Assembly: GCA_945897395.1 (NCBI GenBank)
Contig: CAMDFE010000052.1
Location: 1-8,863 of the forward strand
DNA: 8,863 bases
Source: Chryseobacterium gleum
GTDB lineage: Bacteria > Bacteroidota > Bacteroidia > Flavobacteriales_D > Sanyastnellaceae
Direction: 5' to 3'
The notes beneath the pieces are model-generated. The model searched no databases and was not told the DNA's origin. It was given only the letters and a program-made list of their open reading frames with translations. Positions 1 to 7,311 of this stretch are shown piece by piece. Each line of letters begins with the position of its first letter. Position 1 is the first letter of the stretch. A program made the position numbers and the translations under genes.

Positions 1-776
1 TTGGGGAACATACCTTTCGCTAAAGCCCCACGATACATTTCTGGATAGACGTAATACAGGTCATGTCTTGAAATTAACCCGTGTTGAAGTTCAACCGTTT
101 TAATTCCTAGCATTTTCGCGGCAGCCAGGCAACCTTCGTTGTGGTAATGAGTAATACCTACCAACGTTTTCGGCTTAGCTATAGAAAGCAGCTCATACCA
201 TCTACTAAAAGACCTGAAGAAAACGTAAAACGCACTTTCCACATAGCGAAACTCCAACCTTGAAAGTGTCTTAGAATTTTTAAGACCACGCAAGACACCT
301 TTCAACTCGTCATAAATCTCTCTTTGAATTTCGTTCGTTGAAGGAAACCAATTCGACATTTGCTTCAAAGAGAAATCTGCCTCTTTTTCGAAAGCACCCG
401 TAGTGTCCCACCACGAATATTCTGTGCTTAATATAGACTCTCGAATCAAATGGGTAATGGGTGAAATCTCTTCCCGAGTTGGAAGTTTCAACTTTCTGCG
501 TCCTTCCAAAAACAAAATACTCTCACTCTTTTGTGGAATGAATTCAACTTTCCTATTCCGGAAGGAATTGATTCGCGATTTCAACTTGAATAAACTCCAA
601 AATTCAAAAGGATTATTCTTCAGTAATTTATCTTGGGCATCGGTCATGGCATAGGACAAACCGTGTTGAACCAATTTTATGTAATTGAAATTCTTCCCTT
701 CGAACAAAGTTCCATTTGGAAATCTCGATTCAAATTCTTTTTGGATAATGTTGAAATCAATGGGACGATAAGCCAT
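1..776 (-). CDS. Putative glycosyltransferase-like polysaccharide biosynthesis protein (3' end beyond window)
   Basis: An open frame runs from ATG at 776 to the window edge with no stop, giving 258 residues and an incomplete codon at positions 2-1. The protein is soluble-looking, with no signal peptide or membrane segment. The clearest feature is near residues 213-245: a GC..AAKMLGIKT stretch followed by VELQHGLIS (about 228-236) and YYVYPE. An E-x-QHG turn after a GIKT strand is a pattern I associate with GT-B-fold glycosyl- or glycerophosphotransferase-like proteins of capsule and surface polysaccharide clusters. That family link is inference from the motif; donor and acceptor cannot be read. 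The start codon overlaps the last 20 bases of the upstream flippase gene, so the two are probably translated together, and a role in the same glycan pathway is likely. The C-terminal part lies outside the window. Confidence 0.7.
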   Translation of the reverse strand, partial: MAYRPIDFNIIQKEFESRFPNGTLFEGKNFNYIKLVQHGLSYAMTDAQDKLLKNNPFEFWSLFKLKSRINSFRNRKVEFIPQKSESILFLEGRRKLKLPTREEISPITHLIRESILSTEYSWWDTTGAFEKEADFSLKQMSNWFPSTNEIQREIYDELKGVLRGLKNSKTLSRLEFRYVESAFYVFFRSFSRWYELLSIAKPKTLVGITHYHNEGCLAAAKMLGIKTVELQHGLISRHDLYYVYPEMYRGALAKGMFP

Positions 777-2211
777 GTCGCAAGTTATTCAATTCATTCC
801 ATATCCTTCTGCCGCTTGTTTTAAGCCAAACCAACATGCCTACTAACACTATTCCTGTGGCCGCTATTCGCCATACCCAAGAAAGATCTCTTATGAAAAA
901 GACAAAAGCGCCAACAATTACAATTGTTGCTATGAGCTCAAACGGGCGAATAAGTTTGCGAAAATCATCACTGTTTTTTATCAAAAAATATCCCGCAACG
1001 CCCATAATGAAATAAGCTATAACGGTGTTGAAAGTTGCGGCCCACGTTTCGTAATAACCAATGAAAACTAAATTGAGTAATACGTTCGAAAGGGCTGCCA
1101 CCAGAGTAATCTTAAGTACCTCCATCGTTCGTTTATCATAGATGGCCTTATCAACGATAGCCACGTAAATGGGCCGGTAGCAAAATCCGAAAATGAGAAT
1201 TATAGCCATTGGATAAGCTGCACTCAACTCCGCTTTGCGATAAAGCAATCTGAATATATCCGGAATCCACAACCCCAATAGCGTTGCCATGAGTAACGAA
1301 ATGTAGAACCACGCTCGAATGAGCTTACCAACGGTTTGCATAGCCAATTCGCTTCCTGTTTTATACAAATCGAAAACAATGGGTGTCAAAACTTGATTCG
1401 CCTGAGCCTGAATATTTTCGAAATAGGACGCGAACGAATATGCAATGCTGTATTGACCAATTTTATTCTGCGAAACACCAAATCGATCAAGCAAAACTCT
1501 GTCGGACGAATTCAATAAATAAGTCGCATACTCTTTCGGAATTAGAGGTGTAGCAATTTTAAGATCGGAAACAATTTCATTCTTGTTGAAATGAAACGAC
1601 GGACGAATGCGCTCTTTCACATATAAAAAATATCCAAAATAAGCCGCCAATAAAGCCGAAGAAACAGCTTGAGAATAAAGCCAAGCCATGTACCCTAAAT
1701 TGAAATATCTAACGCCTACAAAACTTATAAATGCAGATAGAATTCCCACGACAATGGTTATGGTATATACCTGCTGATGCTTGTGTCTAAACTGAAGCAA
1801 TCGCGTGGCAATAGACTTCGTTAAATCGAAAAACAAAAGCGGAATAATAACTAACACAAGTACTATATTTAAACGTTCTGACGGGATTTTATTTCTCAAA
1901 GAGAAATACAGCAATGCCGCAACCAGTCCAGCATACAGAAATTTATAAAGCCATTGAAAGCCTAAGAGCCTGGACCATTTCGATTTAAAATCCGATCCCA
2001 TTTCGAAATAACTTTGTTGAAACAGCACTATATATCCTAAGCTGCTGAAAGCACCAACCAATCCTGCGTAACTCAATATAAGCCCATAAATGGCATAGTC
2101 ACTAGCAGATAAAAAGGGTGTTAAAAATGGCAGTAAAAAAAGATTAATCAGCGCAGGAGTCTGATTGGCAAAAGAGTAAAAGAAAGTGTGAGAGACTATT
2201 TTCTTAAGCAT
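757..2211 (-). CDS. Polysaccharide biosynthesis flippase, Wzx/MVF-type membrane protein
   Basis: A 484-residue, strongly hydrophobic protein with about a dozen or more predicted membrane helices along its whole length and short charged loops. The start MLKKIVSHTFFYSFANQ and the central stretch at residues 219-258 (IATPLIPKEYATYLL, then SSDRVLLDRFG and IGQYSIAY) match the arrangement typical of oligosaccharide flippases of the polysaccharide-synthase/Wzx group in the MVF superfamily. These move lipid-linked sugar units from the inner to the outer face of the cytoplasmic membrane. Length fits the family (about 420-500). It starts 31 bases after the atpG stop and ends inside the start region of the next gene (20-base overlap), so it may be read through from the atp operon, be driven by its own promoter (motif at 2231-2238), or both. 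The substrate cannot be told from sequence. Confidence 0.88.
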   Translation of the reverse strand: MLKKIVSHTFFYSFANQTPALINLFLLPFLTPFLSASDYAIYGLILSYAGLVGAFSSLGYIVLFQQSYFEMGSDFKSKWSRLLGFQWLYKFLYAGLVAALLYFSLRNKIPSERLNIVLVLVIIPLLFFDLTKSIATRLLQFRHKHQQVYTITIVVGILSAFISFVGVRYFNLGYMAWLYSQAVSSALLAAYFGYFLYVKERIRPSFHFNKNEIVSDLKIATPLIPKEYATYLLNSSDRVLLDRFGVSQNKIGQYSIAYSFASYFENIQAQANQVLTPIVFDLYKTGSELAMQTVGKLIRAWFYISLLMATLLGLWIPDIFRLLYRKAELSAAYPMAIILIFGFCYRPIYVAIVDKAIYDKRTMEVLKITLVAALSNVLLNLVFIGYYETWAATFNTVIAYFIMGVAGYFLIKNSDDFRKLIRPFELIATIVIVGAFVFFIRDLSWVWRIAATGIVLVGMLVWLKTSGRRIWNELNNLRHGLSSH

Positions 2212-2221
2212 TCACGGTTAG

Positions 2222-2248
2222 GGCTTAAGACAAAGATACGTCTTAGCC
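2222..2248 (-). other. Hairpin over the atpG stop codon
   Basis: Read on the minus strand, GGCTAAGAC (2248-2240) pairs with GTCTTAAGCC (2231-2222): nine base pairs with one bulged A, closing an eight-base loop GTATCTTT. The TAA stop of atpG is within the 5' arm. No run of T follows, so this is not a standard intrinsic terminator. It could slow or partly stop transcription, protect the 3' end of the atp message, or influence read-through into the flippase gene. The pairing is seen directly; the function is inference. Confidence 0.45.
2231..2238 (-). promoter_or_regulatory. Possible Bacteroidota -7 promoter element upstream of the flippase
   Basis: The minus strand reads TATCTTTG, a perfect fit to the Bacteroidota -7 consensus TAnnTTTG, 19 bases before the flippase ATG at 2211. 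A TTG at the expected 17-23 base distance upstream is not present (the nearest is about 13 bases away), so the -33 part is weak. If real, transcripts would start near 2221-2226 with a very short leader, separating expression of the polysaccharide genes from that of the atp genes. Confidence 0.3.
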
Positions 2249-3103
2249 GTTCAACGCTTCTGCACCGGCAACAATTTCCAAGATCTCTCCAGTAATTGAA
2301 GCTTGACGAGCTTTGTTGTAGGTTAACTTAAGTTCCTTAACCATTTCACCGGCGTTGTCTGTGGCCTTGTGCATAGAAGTCATACGCGCACCGTGCTCAG
2401 CAGCGTTGCTATCTAACAGGGCTTTGAACAACTGAACTTTCAATGTTCGAGGAATTAACTCTTCAAGAATCTGAGTCTTCTCTGGCTCGAAGATATAATC
2501 GACATTCGATTGCGCTTCTGCATTCACCGGAGGAAGTACTGGAAGGAATTGCTCGTTCTCAATGATCTGAACAGCAGCATTCTTAAAACGGTTGTAAACT
2601 AAAATTACTTTGTCGTATTTACCACTTGCGAATTGATCCATGATCGTATTCGCAATTGCACTCACGTTAGAGAACGTTAATTTATCGAAGATATCATACG
2701 GAGTTTCACCGAAACCTTCAAAGGTGTGCATGGTTGTTTTCTTGTAATTGTCGAAGGCTTTCTTTCCTAAAGACAATACATGAACATTTGGATTGGTTTT
2801 AACGATATTTCGGATTTCCTTAATTACGTTATTGTTGAAACCACCGCACAATCCACGATTTGAAGTAATAGCAACCACCAGCGTGCTCTTAACGTCACGC
2901 TGCTGGCTGAATGTTGAATTAGAATCTGAAGAACTTACGTTCGAAAGAATTTCCTGAAGCTTTTGAGCATACGGACGCATTTTAGTAATGGCATCTTGTG
3001 CTCTTCTCAATTTTGCTGCAGACACCATTTTCATGGCAGAAGTGATTTGCATGGTAGAGTTTACCGATACAATACGCATTCTGATTTCTTTCAAATTTGC
3101 CAT
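2243..3103 (-). CDS. atpG: F-type ATP synthase subunit gamma
   Basis: A 286-residue gamma subunit, the central rotor shaft that couples c-ring rotation to the alpha3beta3 hexamer. The N-terminal helix (MANLKEIRMRIVSVNSTMQI, then SAMKMVSAAKLRRAQ) and the C-terminal helix (about 247-285, with TDNAGEMVKEL, TYNKARQASITGEI and LEIVAGAEAL) are the conserved coiled-coil halves. TSNRGLCGGFNNNV at about 80-93 is the usual Rossmann-like strand-loop signature. Length fits the family. It follows atpA by 19 bases. An AGAAGGAC stretch ends directly at the ATG, too close to act as a normal Shine-Dalgarno site. It is the last atp gene here: atpC and atpD, which follow gamma in many bacteria, are absent and replaced by a flippase gene. 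Confidence 0.98.
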   Translation of the reverse strand: MANLKEIRMRIVSVNSTMQITSAMKMVSAAKLRRAQDAITKMRPYAQKLQEILSNVSSSDSNSTFSQQRDVKSTLVVAITSNRGLCGGFNNNVIKEIRNIVKTNPNVHVLSLGKKAFDNYKKTTMHTFEGFGETPYDIFDKLTFSNVSAIANTIMDQFASGKYDKVILVYNRFKNAAVQIIENEQFLPVLPPVNAEAQSNVDYIFEPEKTQILEELIPRTLKVQLFKALLDSNAAEHGARMTSMHKATDNAGEMVKELKLTYNKARQASITGEILEIVAGAEALNG

Positions 3104-3122
3104 GTCCTTCTTCGCTTTACAA

Positions 3123-4700
3123 TTAGTTGTATCTCGCTGAAATATCTTTTGCTACTGATTCCAATACTGTTGTTACAGCCTCGTCGATTTTACCGTTACG
3201 AATAGCAGTTAAGGTGTCGTTGTGGTTCATTTCAAGACTATTCAAATAATCGTCTTGGAACTCACGAATTTTCTCAACTGGAATACGTGACAACAAACCT
3301 TTCGTTCCGCAGTAGATAATAGCTACTTGCTTCTCTACAGTCATTGGATTGTTTTGACCTTGCTTCAAGATTTCAACGTTACGTTTTCCTTTTTCAAGTA
3401 CAGACTTCGTTACTTCATCTAAGTCAGATCCGAATTTCGAGAATGCCTCAAGCTCACGGTATTGTGCTTGGTCAAGCTTCAAAGTACCCGCCACTTTCTT
3501 CATAGACTTAATCTGTGCAGAACCACCTACGCGGCTTACAGAGATACCTACGTTAATTGCAGGACGCACACCTGAGTTGAATAAGTTCGACTCAAGGAAG
3601 ATTTGACCATCTGTGATCGAAATTACGTTGGTTGGGATATACGCCGAAACGTCACCAGCTTGTGTTTCAATAATTGGAAGTGCCGTTAATGAACCGCCAC
3701 CTTTCACAATGCTCTTCAAGCTTGCAGGTAAATCGTTCATGTTTTCAGCAACACTTTGCGTTGCGTTTACTTTCGCAGCGCGCTCAAGAAGACGGCTGTG
3801 CAAGTAGAATACGTCTCCAGGATATGCCTCACGTCCGGGTGGACGACGAAGCAACAACGACACCTCACGGTATGCAACTGCTTGTTTAGATAAATCATCA
3901 TAAACAATCAATGCAGGACGACCGGTGTCGCGGAAGAACTCTCCAATTGCGCAACCCGAGAACGGAGCGTAGAATTGAAGAGGAGCTGGGTCAGAAGCTG
4001 TTGCAGCAACAACAACCGTGTAGGCCATGGCACCTGCATCTTGCAATGTTTTTACAGTACCTGCGATGGTAGAACCTTTCTGTCCGCAAGCAACATAAAT
4101 ACAATATACAGGCTCACCTTTATCGTAAAATTCTTTTTGATTGATGATGGTGTCAATCGCAACAGTTGTTTTACCTGTTTGACGGTCACCACTAATCAAC
4201 TCACGTTGTCCACGTCCAATTGGAATCATTGCATCAATTGCTTTGATACCTGTTTGAAGTGGCTCGTTTACTGGCTGGCGGTAGATTACCCCAGGAGCTT
4301 TACGCTCAAGCGGCATTTCATACAACTCGCCTGTGATAGGACCATTTCCATCGATAGGTTCTCCCAGTGTGTTTACAACACGACCAAGCATTCCTTCTCC
4401 GGCTTGAATAGAAGCAATAGTTCCAGTACGTTTAACGCTAGCGCCCTCCTTTAACTCTCCAGAGGGACCTAACAATACGGCACCAACGTTATCTTCTTCA
4501 AGGTTAAGGGCAATACCTTGTACACCGTTTTCAAACTCAATCAACTCTCCTGATTGAACATTTGAAAGACCGTAAATACGCGCAATACCATCTCCAATTT
4601 GAAGAACGGTACCTACCTCTTGCAACTCAGTTTCGGTCTTTAGACCAGCTAACTGTTCTCTAAGGATTGCTGAAATCTCCGCAGGTTTAATATCTGCCAT
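3123..4700 (-). CDS. atpA: F-type ATP synthase subunit alpha
   Basis: A 525-residue alpha subunit of the F1 head, carrying non-catalytic nucleotide sites and contributing the arginine finger to the beta-subunit catalytic sites. Visible landmarks are the N-terminal beta-barrel domain (about 25-95), the Walker A loop GDRQTGKT at 171-178, ALIVYDDLSKQAVAYRE around 263-279 including the Walker B strand, LLRRPPGREAYPGD at 283-296, and SVSRVGGSAQ at 387-396 with the arginine finger at R390. Between residues about 316 and 335 a loop (AENMNDLPASLKSIVKGGG) is longer than in E. coli alpha, a feature I associate with Bacteroidota alpha subunits. No key residue is missing. It follows atpH by 21 bases with no clear ribosome binding site, as usual in the phylum. 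Confidence 0.99.
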   Translation of the reverse strand: MADIKPAEISAILREQLAGLKTETELQEVGTVLQIGDGIARIYGLSNVQSGELIEFENGVQGIALNLEEDNVGAVLLGPSGELKEGASVKRTGTIASIQAGEGMLGRVVNTLGEPIDGNGPITGELYEMPLERKAPGVIYRQPVNEPLQTGIKAIDAMIPIGRGQRELISGDRQTGKTTVAIDTIINQKEFYDKGEPVYCIYVACGQKGSTIAGTVKTLQDAGAMAYTVVVAATASDPAPLQFYAPFSGCAIGEFFRDTGRPALIVYDDLSKQAVAYREVSLLLRRPPGREAYPGDVFYLHSRLLERAAKVNATQSVAENMNDLPASLKSIVKGGGSLTALPIIETQAGDVSAYIPTNVISITDGQIFLESNLFNSGVRPAINVGISVSRVGGSAQIKSMKKVAGTLKLDQAQYRELEAFSKFGSDLDEVTKSVLEKGKRNVEILKQGQNNPMTVEKQVAIIYCGTKGLLSRIPVEKIREFQDDYLNSLEMNHNDTLTAIRNGKIDEAVTTVLESVAKDISARYN

Positions 4701-4721
4701 AACGAATAGTTTTTAATCCCA

Positions 4722-5276
4722 TTATAACGTTGGGACGTACGGGTTTTTTGAAAAATCTTTTTTCGCTTTTTTCAGTTTATCTGAAACAGATGCATTGTAT
4801 TCCATTCCGTTTACACGAAGGATAAATCCACCTATTAACTCTGAATCAACTTTTTCAGTAATTTCAACATCGCCACCACAAATCTTCTTCGCTACTGCAG
4901 AAACCTCTGCACGAAAAGCGTCATCGGCAGGCACTGCTGAAATTAATTCCACATCAAAAATGTTTCTTCCAGCCTTTACTTGCTGAACAAACGACTGAGC
5001 TATTTCACCCAAATCACTCTCACGGCCTTTGCTTACGATCAGATCTATAAACACGTGCGTGGTTTTGTTCAATTCAGTAAAAATAGAGAACAACACTTTA
5101 CGTTTTTTATCACCGCTAATAACTGGACTAGCCAACATTATTTGCAAATCCTTACTTGAACGAATGCTGCTAGAGATGTAAAGCATGTCTTTCAACAAGA
5201 CATCGGTCTCTCCTCGCTCTGCAGCAAGGCTAATCAATGATTTTGCGTAACGCGTTGAAAGGCGAATGTTTGACAT
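4722..5276 (-). CDS. atpH: F-type ATP synthase subunit delta
   Basis: A 184-residue delta (OSCP-type) subunit, which sits on top of the alpha3beta3 head and ties it to the peripheral b stalk. The N-terminal helical domain begins RLSTRYAKSLISLAAERG. The C-terminal signature SELIGGFILRVNGMEYNASV at 145-164, followed by DKLKKAKKDF, is the conserved delta/OSCP end. Length is normal. The gene starts one base after the atpF stop (TAAT then ATG), indicating translational coupling of the two stalk subunits, and is followed by atpA after 21 bases. Confidence 0.97.
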   Translation of the reverse strand: MSNIRLSTRYAKSLISLAAERGETDVLLKDMLYISSSIRSSKDLQIMLASPVISGDKKRKVLFSIFTELNKTTHVFIDLIVSKGRESDLGEIAQSFVQQVKAGRNIFDVELISAVPADDAFRAEVSAVAKKICGGDVEITEKVDSELIGGFILRVNGMEYNASVSDKLKKAKKDFSKNPYVPTL

Positions 5277-5277
5277 A

Positions 5278-5775
5278 TTAATTGGCTCCGAATTCTTTAA
5301 TTAAAGAATGATTCAACGCTTTTTGCTTTTGCTCTTCTGTTAAAGAATCTTTCAAAAGCACTTCCGCCAATTGAACTGAAAGATCAGCTACCTGATTTTT
5401 CAAATCGGTGATCGCCGCTTGCTTTTGATTTTCAATCTCAGCTTTCGCTTTCGCAGTAATACGATTTGCCTCTTCTTGCGAGCGACCAACAGCATCGTTG
5501 CGCATTTTATCAGCCATTGACTTTGCTTCATTCAAGATACGATCACGTTCGTTGCGTGCTTCACGAAGAAGATCTTCGTTGCTCGCCTGTAAACGGCTCA
5601 TTTCTTCCTTAGCAAGGTCTGCCTGACGCAATGCGTCCGCGATACCCTCCTCACGGTCCTTTAAAGAACTCAATATTGGACCCCATGCCATTCTTTTCAA
5701 AATGGCAAGCACACACAAGAAAGCAACCGAGGCCCAAAATACGGTACCTACGGATACACTAAGTAATCCTTCCAT
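5278..5775 (-). CDS. atpF: F-type ATP synthase subunit b
   Basis: A 165-residue b subunit, the peripheral stalk that holds F1 against subunit a. A single membrane helix lies near residues 8-27 (SVGTVFWASVAFLCVLAIL), followed by the conserved WGPILSSLKDREEGIADAL turn at 31-49 and a long, charged, Ala/Glu/Lys/Arg-rich coiled coil up to about residue 145. There is one b gene and no b' gene, so the stalk is presumably a homodimer. It follows atpE by 33 bases, which include a small GC hairpin, and ends one base before atpH. Confidence 0.97.
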   Translation of the reverse strand: MEGLLSVSVGTVFWASVAFLCVLAILKRMAWGPILSSLKDREEGIADALRQADLAKEEMSRLQASNEDLLREARNERDRILNEAKSMADKMRNDAVGRSQEEANRITAKAKAEIENQKQAAITDLKNQVADLSVQLAEVLLKDSLTEEQKQKALNHSLIKEFGAN

Positions 5776-5790
5776 GGATGTATTGTGTTT

Positions 5791-5803
5791 AGCGCAAAGC
5801 GCC
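5791..5803 (-). other. Small GC hairpin between atpE and atpF
   Basis: On the minus strand GGCGC TTT GCGCT forms a four-base-pair GC stem with an additional G-U pair and a three-base loop. It lies in the 33-base gap after the atpE stop, inside otherwise AT-rich sequence. It has no following T-run. A role in protecting the 3' end of an atpE-containing message is possible but not shown. Confidence 0.3.
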
Positions 5804-5808
5804 TATTA

Positions 5809-6054
5809 TTAACCTAAAGCTACTAACAAACAAACGATGATGGCAAACAAAGCAACACCTTCAACCAAGGCGGCAGCTACGATCATGTTTGAACGTAAAT
5901 CACCACTTGTTTCTGGTTGACGAGCCATTCCCTCAAGAGCAGAACCGCCAATGCGACCTACACCGATACCTGCACCAACAGCAGCTATACCTGCTCCAAT
6001 ACCAGCAAGACCTTGTCCAACTTCTGCTGTCATTAAAAGATTTAAGAATTCCAT
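5809..6054 (-). CDS. atpE: F-type ATP synthase subunit c (proteolipid)
   Basis: An 81-residue hairpin of two membrane helices forming the rotor ring. Helix 1 is glycine-rich (about 14-38, GIGAGIAAVGAGIGVGRIGG), the polar loop carries ARQPE at 44-48, and helix 2 (about 57-80) holds the ion-binding carboxylate E65 in AALVEGVALF. The residue aligned with Q32 of the Na+-binding c subunit of Ilyobacter is V32, and E65 is followed by G rather than S or T, so the sodium ligands are missing and proton coupling is inferred. The gene follows atpB by 31 bases. No Shine-Dalgarno sequence is visible; the leader is AT-rich. Confidence 0.98.
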   Translation of the reverse strand: MEFLNLLMTAEVGQGLAGIGAGIAAVGAGIGVGRIGGSALEGMARQPETSGDLRSNMIVAAALVEGVALFAIIVCLLVALG

Positions 6055-6085
6055 GTTATTTGATTTTTGAGTTAAAATTTACGAA

Positions 6086-7231
6086 TTAATGTGCATGAGG
6101 TTCAACATGTTCATGCTCGTGATGATGTTCTTGATTTGCTTCTCCGAAATATAAGGCCGCTAGTAAAGTAAATACATAAGCCTGAAGGAATGCAACTAAG
6201 AGTTCCAAGCAATACATGAAAATCATAAACAAGACAGATCCAACTCCAACACCATATCCTGCTGCAACACTATCCTGTCCGAACATCAAGGCCAATCCAA
6301 CAAAAGACAATATAATAATGTGTCCAGCAGTAATGTTCGCCGTCAAACGAATCATTAATACGGTTGGCTTAATGAACACACTCATTATTTCAATCGGAAC
6401 CAAAATAACTTTAACGAAAGCCGGAACTCCCGGAGGCCAGAAAATGTGACCCCAATAATGTTTGTTCCCTGAAAAACTGGTAATAAGGAAAACCAATCCT
6501 GCCAAAACTAACGTAATGCTTAGTGTTCCTGTAATATTGAATCCTCCAAGAAAAGGAATCATTCCTAACATATTACACATCCAAATAAAGAAGAATGACG
6601 TAAGTAAAAAAGGTACATACTTCTCAGCCTTTTTCTTTCCTAATGCCGGAGTAGCAATATCGTCTCTTATGAATATAATGAAAGGCTCCAAAGCATTCTG
6701 AATACCCGTTGGTGCTGTTCTTCCATTTTTCTTGTACTTCTTAGCTATAGATCCGAAAAGGAATATCATTAACCCAATAATAAGCAACATTCCAAATACC
6801 GATTTGGTAATTGAAAAATCCATCACCTTGTGTCCGTGTGCATCGTGAGGTGCATTTTCACCAACGAATTCAATCATTTCGTGATGATTGCGATATCCTT
6901 TATAATCGTGGTAATCTAATTCACCGTGATCGTTTACTGAGTAAAAATTACTTGAAGAGAAAATATCGAAATGCCCTTCGTGCAAAATGATAACAGGAAG
7001 AGGAATGTACAAACTTCCACCCAAGTGAATTTGATGAGCATCTGTAATGTGATGCATAATCATTTCACCAATTTTGAATTCTTCTTTTGCGAGCGTTGAA
7101 TCCTCAGCCGCATGCGCTAAAGTGTCGGTTTGAGCACCTGATTCTGAGGCATGACCTTCGTGCTGCGCAAAGGCAACTGAAGTCATTCCAATGAATCCTA
7201 TTATAAAAAGAAATTGATACAGTCTCACCAT
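6086..7231 (-). CDS. atpB: F-type ATP synthase subunit a, with exported His-rich N-terminal domain
   Basis: Subunit a provides the two proton half-channels beside the c-ring. From ATG at 7231 it has 381 residues and opens with a signal peptide (MVRLYQFLFIIGF to SVAFA, cleavage near 22/23). About 110 soluble residues with 16 histidines follow, then the membrane domain. The helix MIRLTANITAGHII carries the essential arginine (R295), and ELLVAFLQAYVFTLLAALYF is the conserved final helix. The C-terminus has seven histidines in its last 14 residues. I chose 7231 because it puts the signal peptide at the N-terminus and leaves a TAnnTTTG element just upstream. An in-frame ATG at 7315 overlaps the previous stop (ATGA) and would add 28 residues before the signal peptide; it cannot be excluded. 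Confidence 0.95.
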   Translation of the reverse strand: MVRLYQFLFIIGFIGMTSVAFAQHEGHASESGAQTDTLAHAAEDSTLAKEEFKIGEMIMHHITDAHQIHLGGSLYIPLPVIILHEGHFDIFSSSNFYSVNDHGELDYHDYKGYRNHHEMIEFVGENAPHDAHGHKVMDFSITKSVFGMLLIIGLMIFLFGSIAKKYKKNGRTAPTGIQNALEPFIIFIRDDIATPALGKKKAEKYVPFLLTSFFFIWMCNMLGMIPFLGGFNITGTLSITLVLAGLVFLITSFSGNKHYWGHIFWPPGVPAFVKVILVPIEIMSVFIKPTVLMIRLTANITAGHIIILSFVGLALMFGQDSVAAGYGVGVGSVLFMIFMYCLELLVAFLQAYVFTLLAALYFGEANQEHHHEHEHVEPHAH

Positions 7232-7253
7232 CACTAACCCGTTTTTGGCGGTG

Positions 7254-7261
7254 CAAAAGTA
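7254..7261 (-). promoter_or_regulatory. Probable -7 promoter element upstream of atpB
   Basis: The minus strand reads TACTTTTG, followed by CACCGCC, a perfect TAnnTTTG of the Bacteroidota type, 22 bases before the ATG at 7231. It lies in the largest gap of the window (80 bases if atpB starts at 7231) after an A/T-rich tract. No TTG lies 17-23 bases upstream, only TTTC. If used, it would give the Fo/F1 genes a transcript independent of the upstream bactofilin and AtpI-like genes. Confidence 0.5.
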
Positions 7262-7311
7262 AGCAACACATTGCAGAAACGAAATTATTTTTTCAAAAAC
7301 TTTTCGATTTT

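Noticed and set aside
403..824. Two overlapping plus-strand frames near the left end
   Set aside because: They are antisense to the long minus-strand frame of the glycosyltransferase-like gene (776 to 1), which has a coherent protein sequence and overlaps the flippase end in the usual way.
2222..2248. Calling the hairpin after atpG an intrinsic terminator
   Set aside because: No T-run follows the stem on the minus strand and the loop is large; only a structure with unknown function can be claimed.
3104..3111. AGAAGGA as a Shine-Dalgarno site for atpG
   Set aside because: It ends one base before the ATG, too near for normal pairing with 16S rRNA, and the phylum rarely uses such sites.
3975..4454. 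Plus-strand open frame of 159 codons
   Set aside because: It lies wholly antisense to the conserved atpA coding sequence; the product is Cys/Asn/Ser/Thr-rich with no domain pattern. It is a shadow of alpha-subunit codon usage.
5809..6054. Possible sodium-coupled ATP synthase
   Set aside because: The c subunit lacks the Gln in helix 1 and the Ser/Thr after E65 that build the sodium site, so proton coupling is the better reading.
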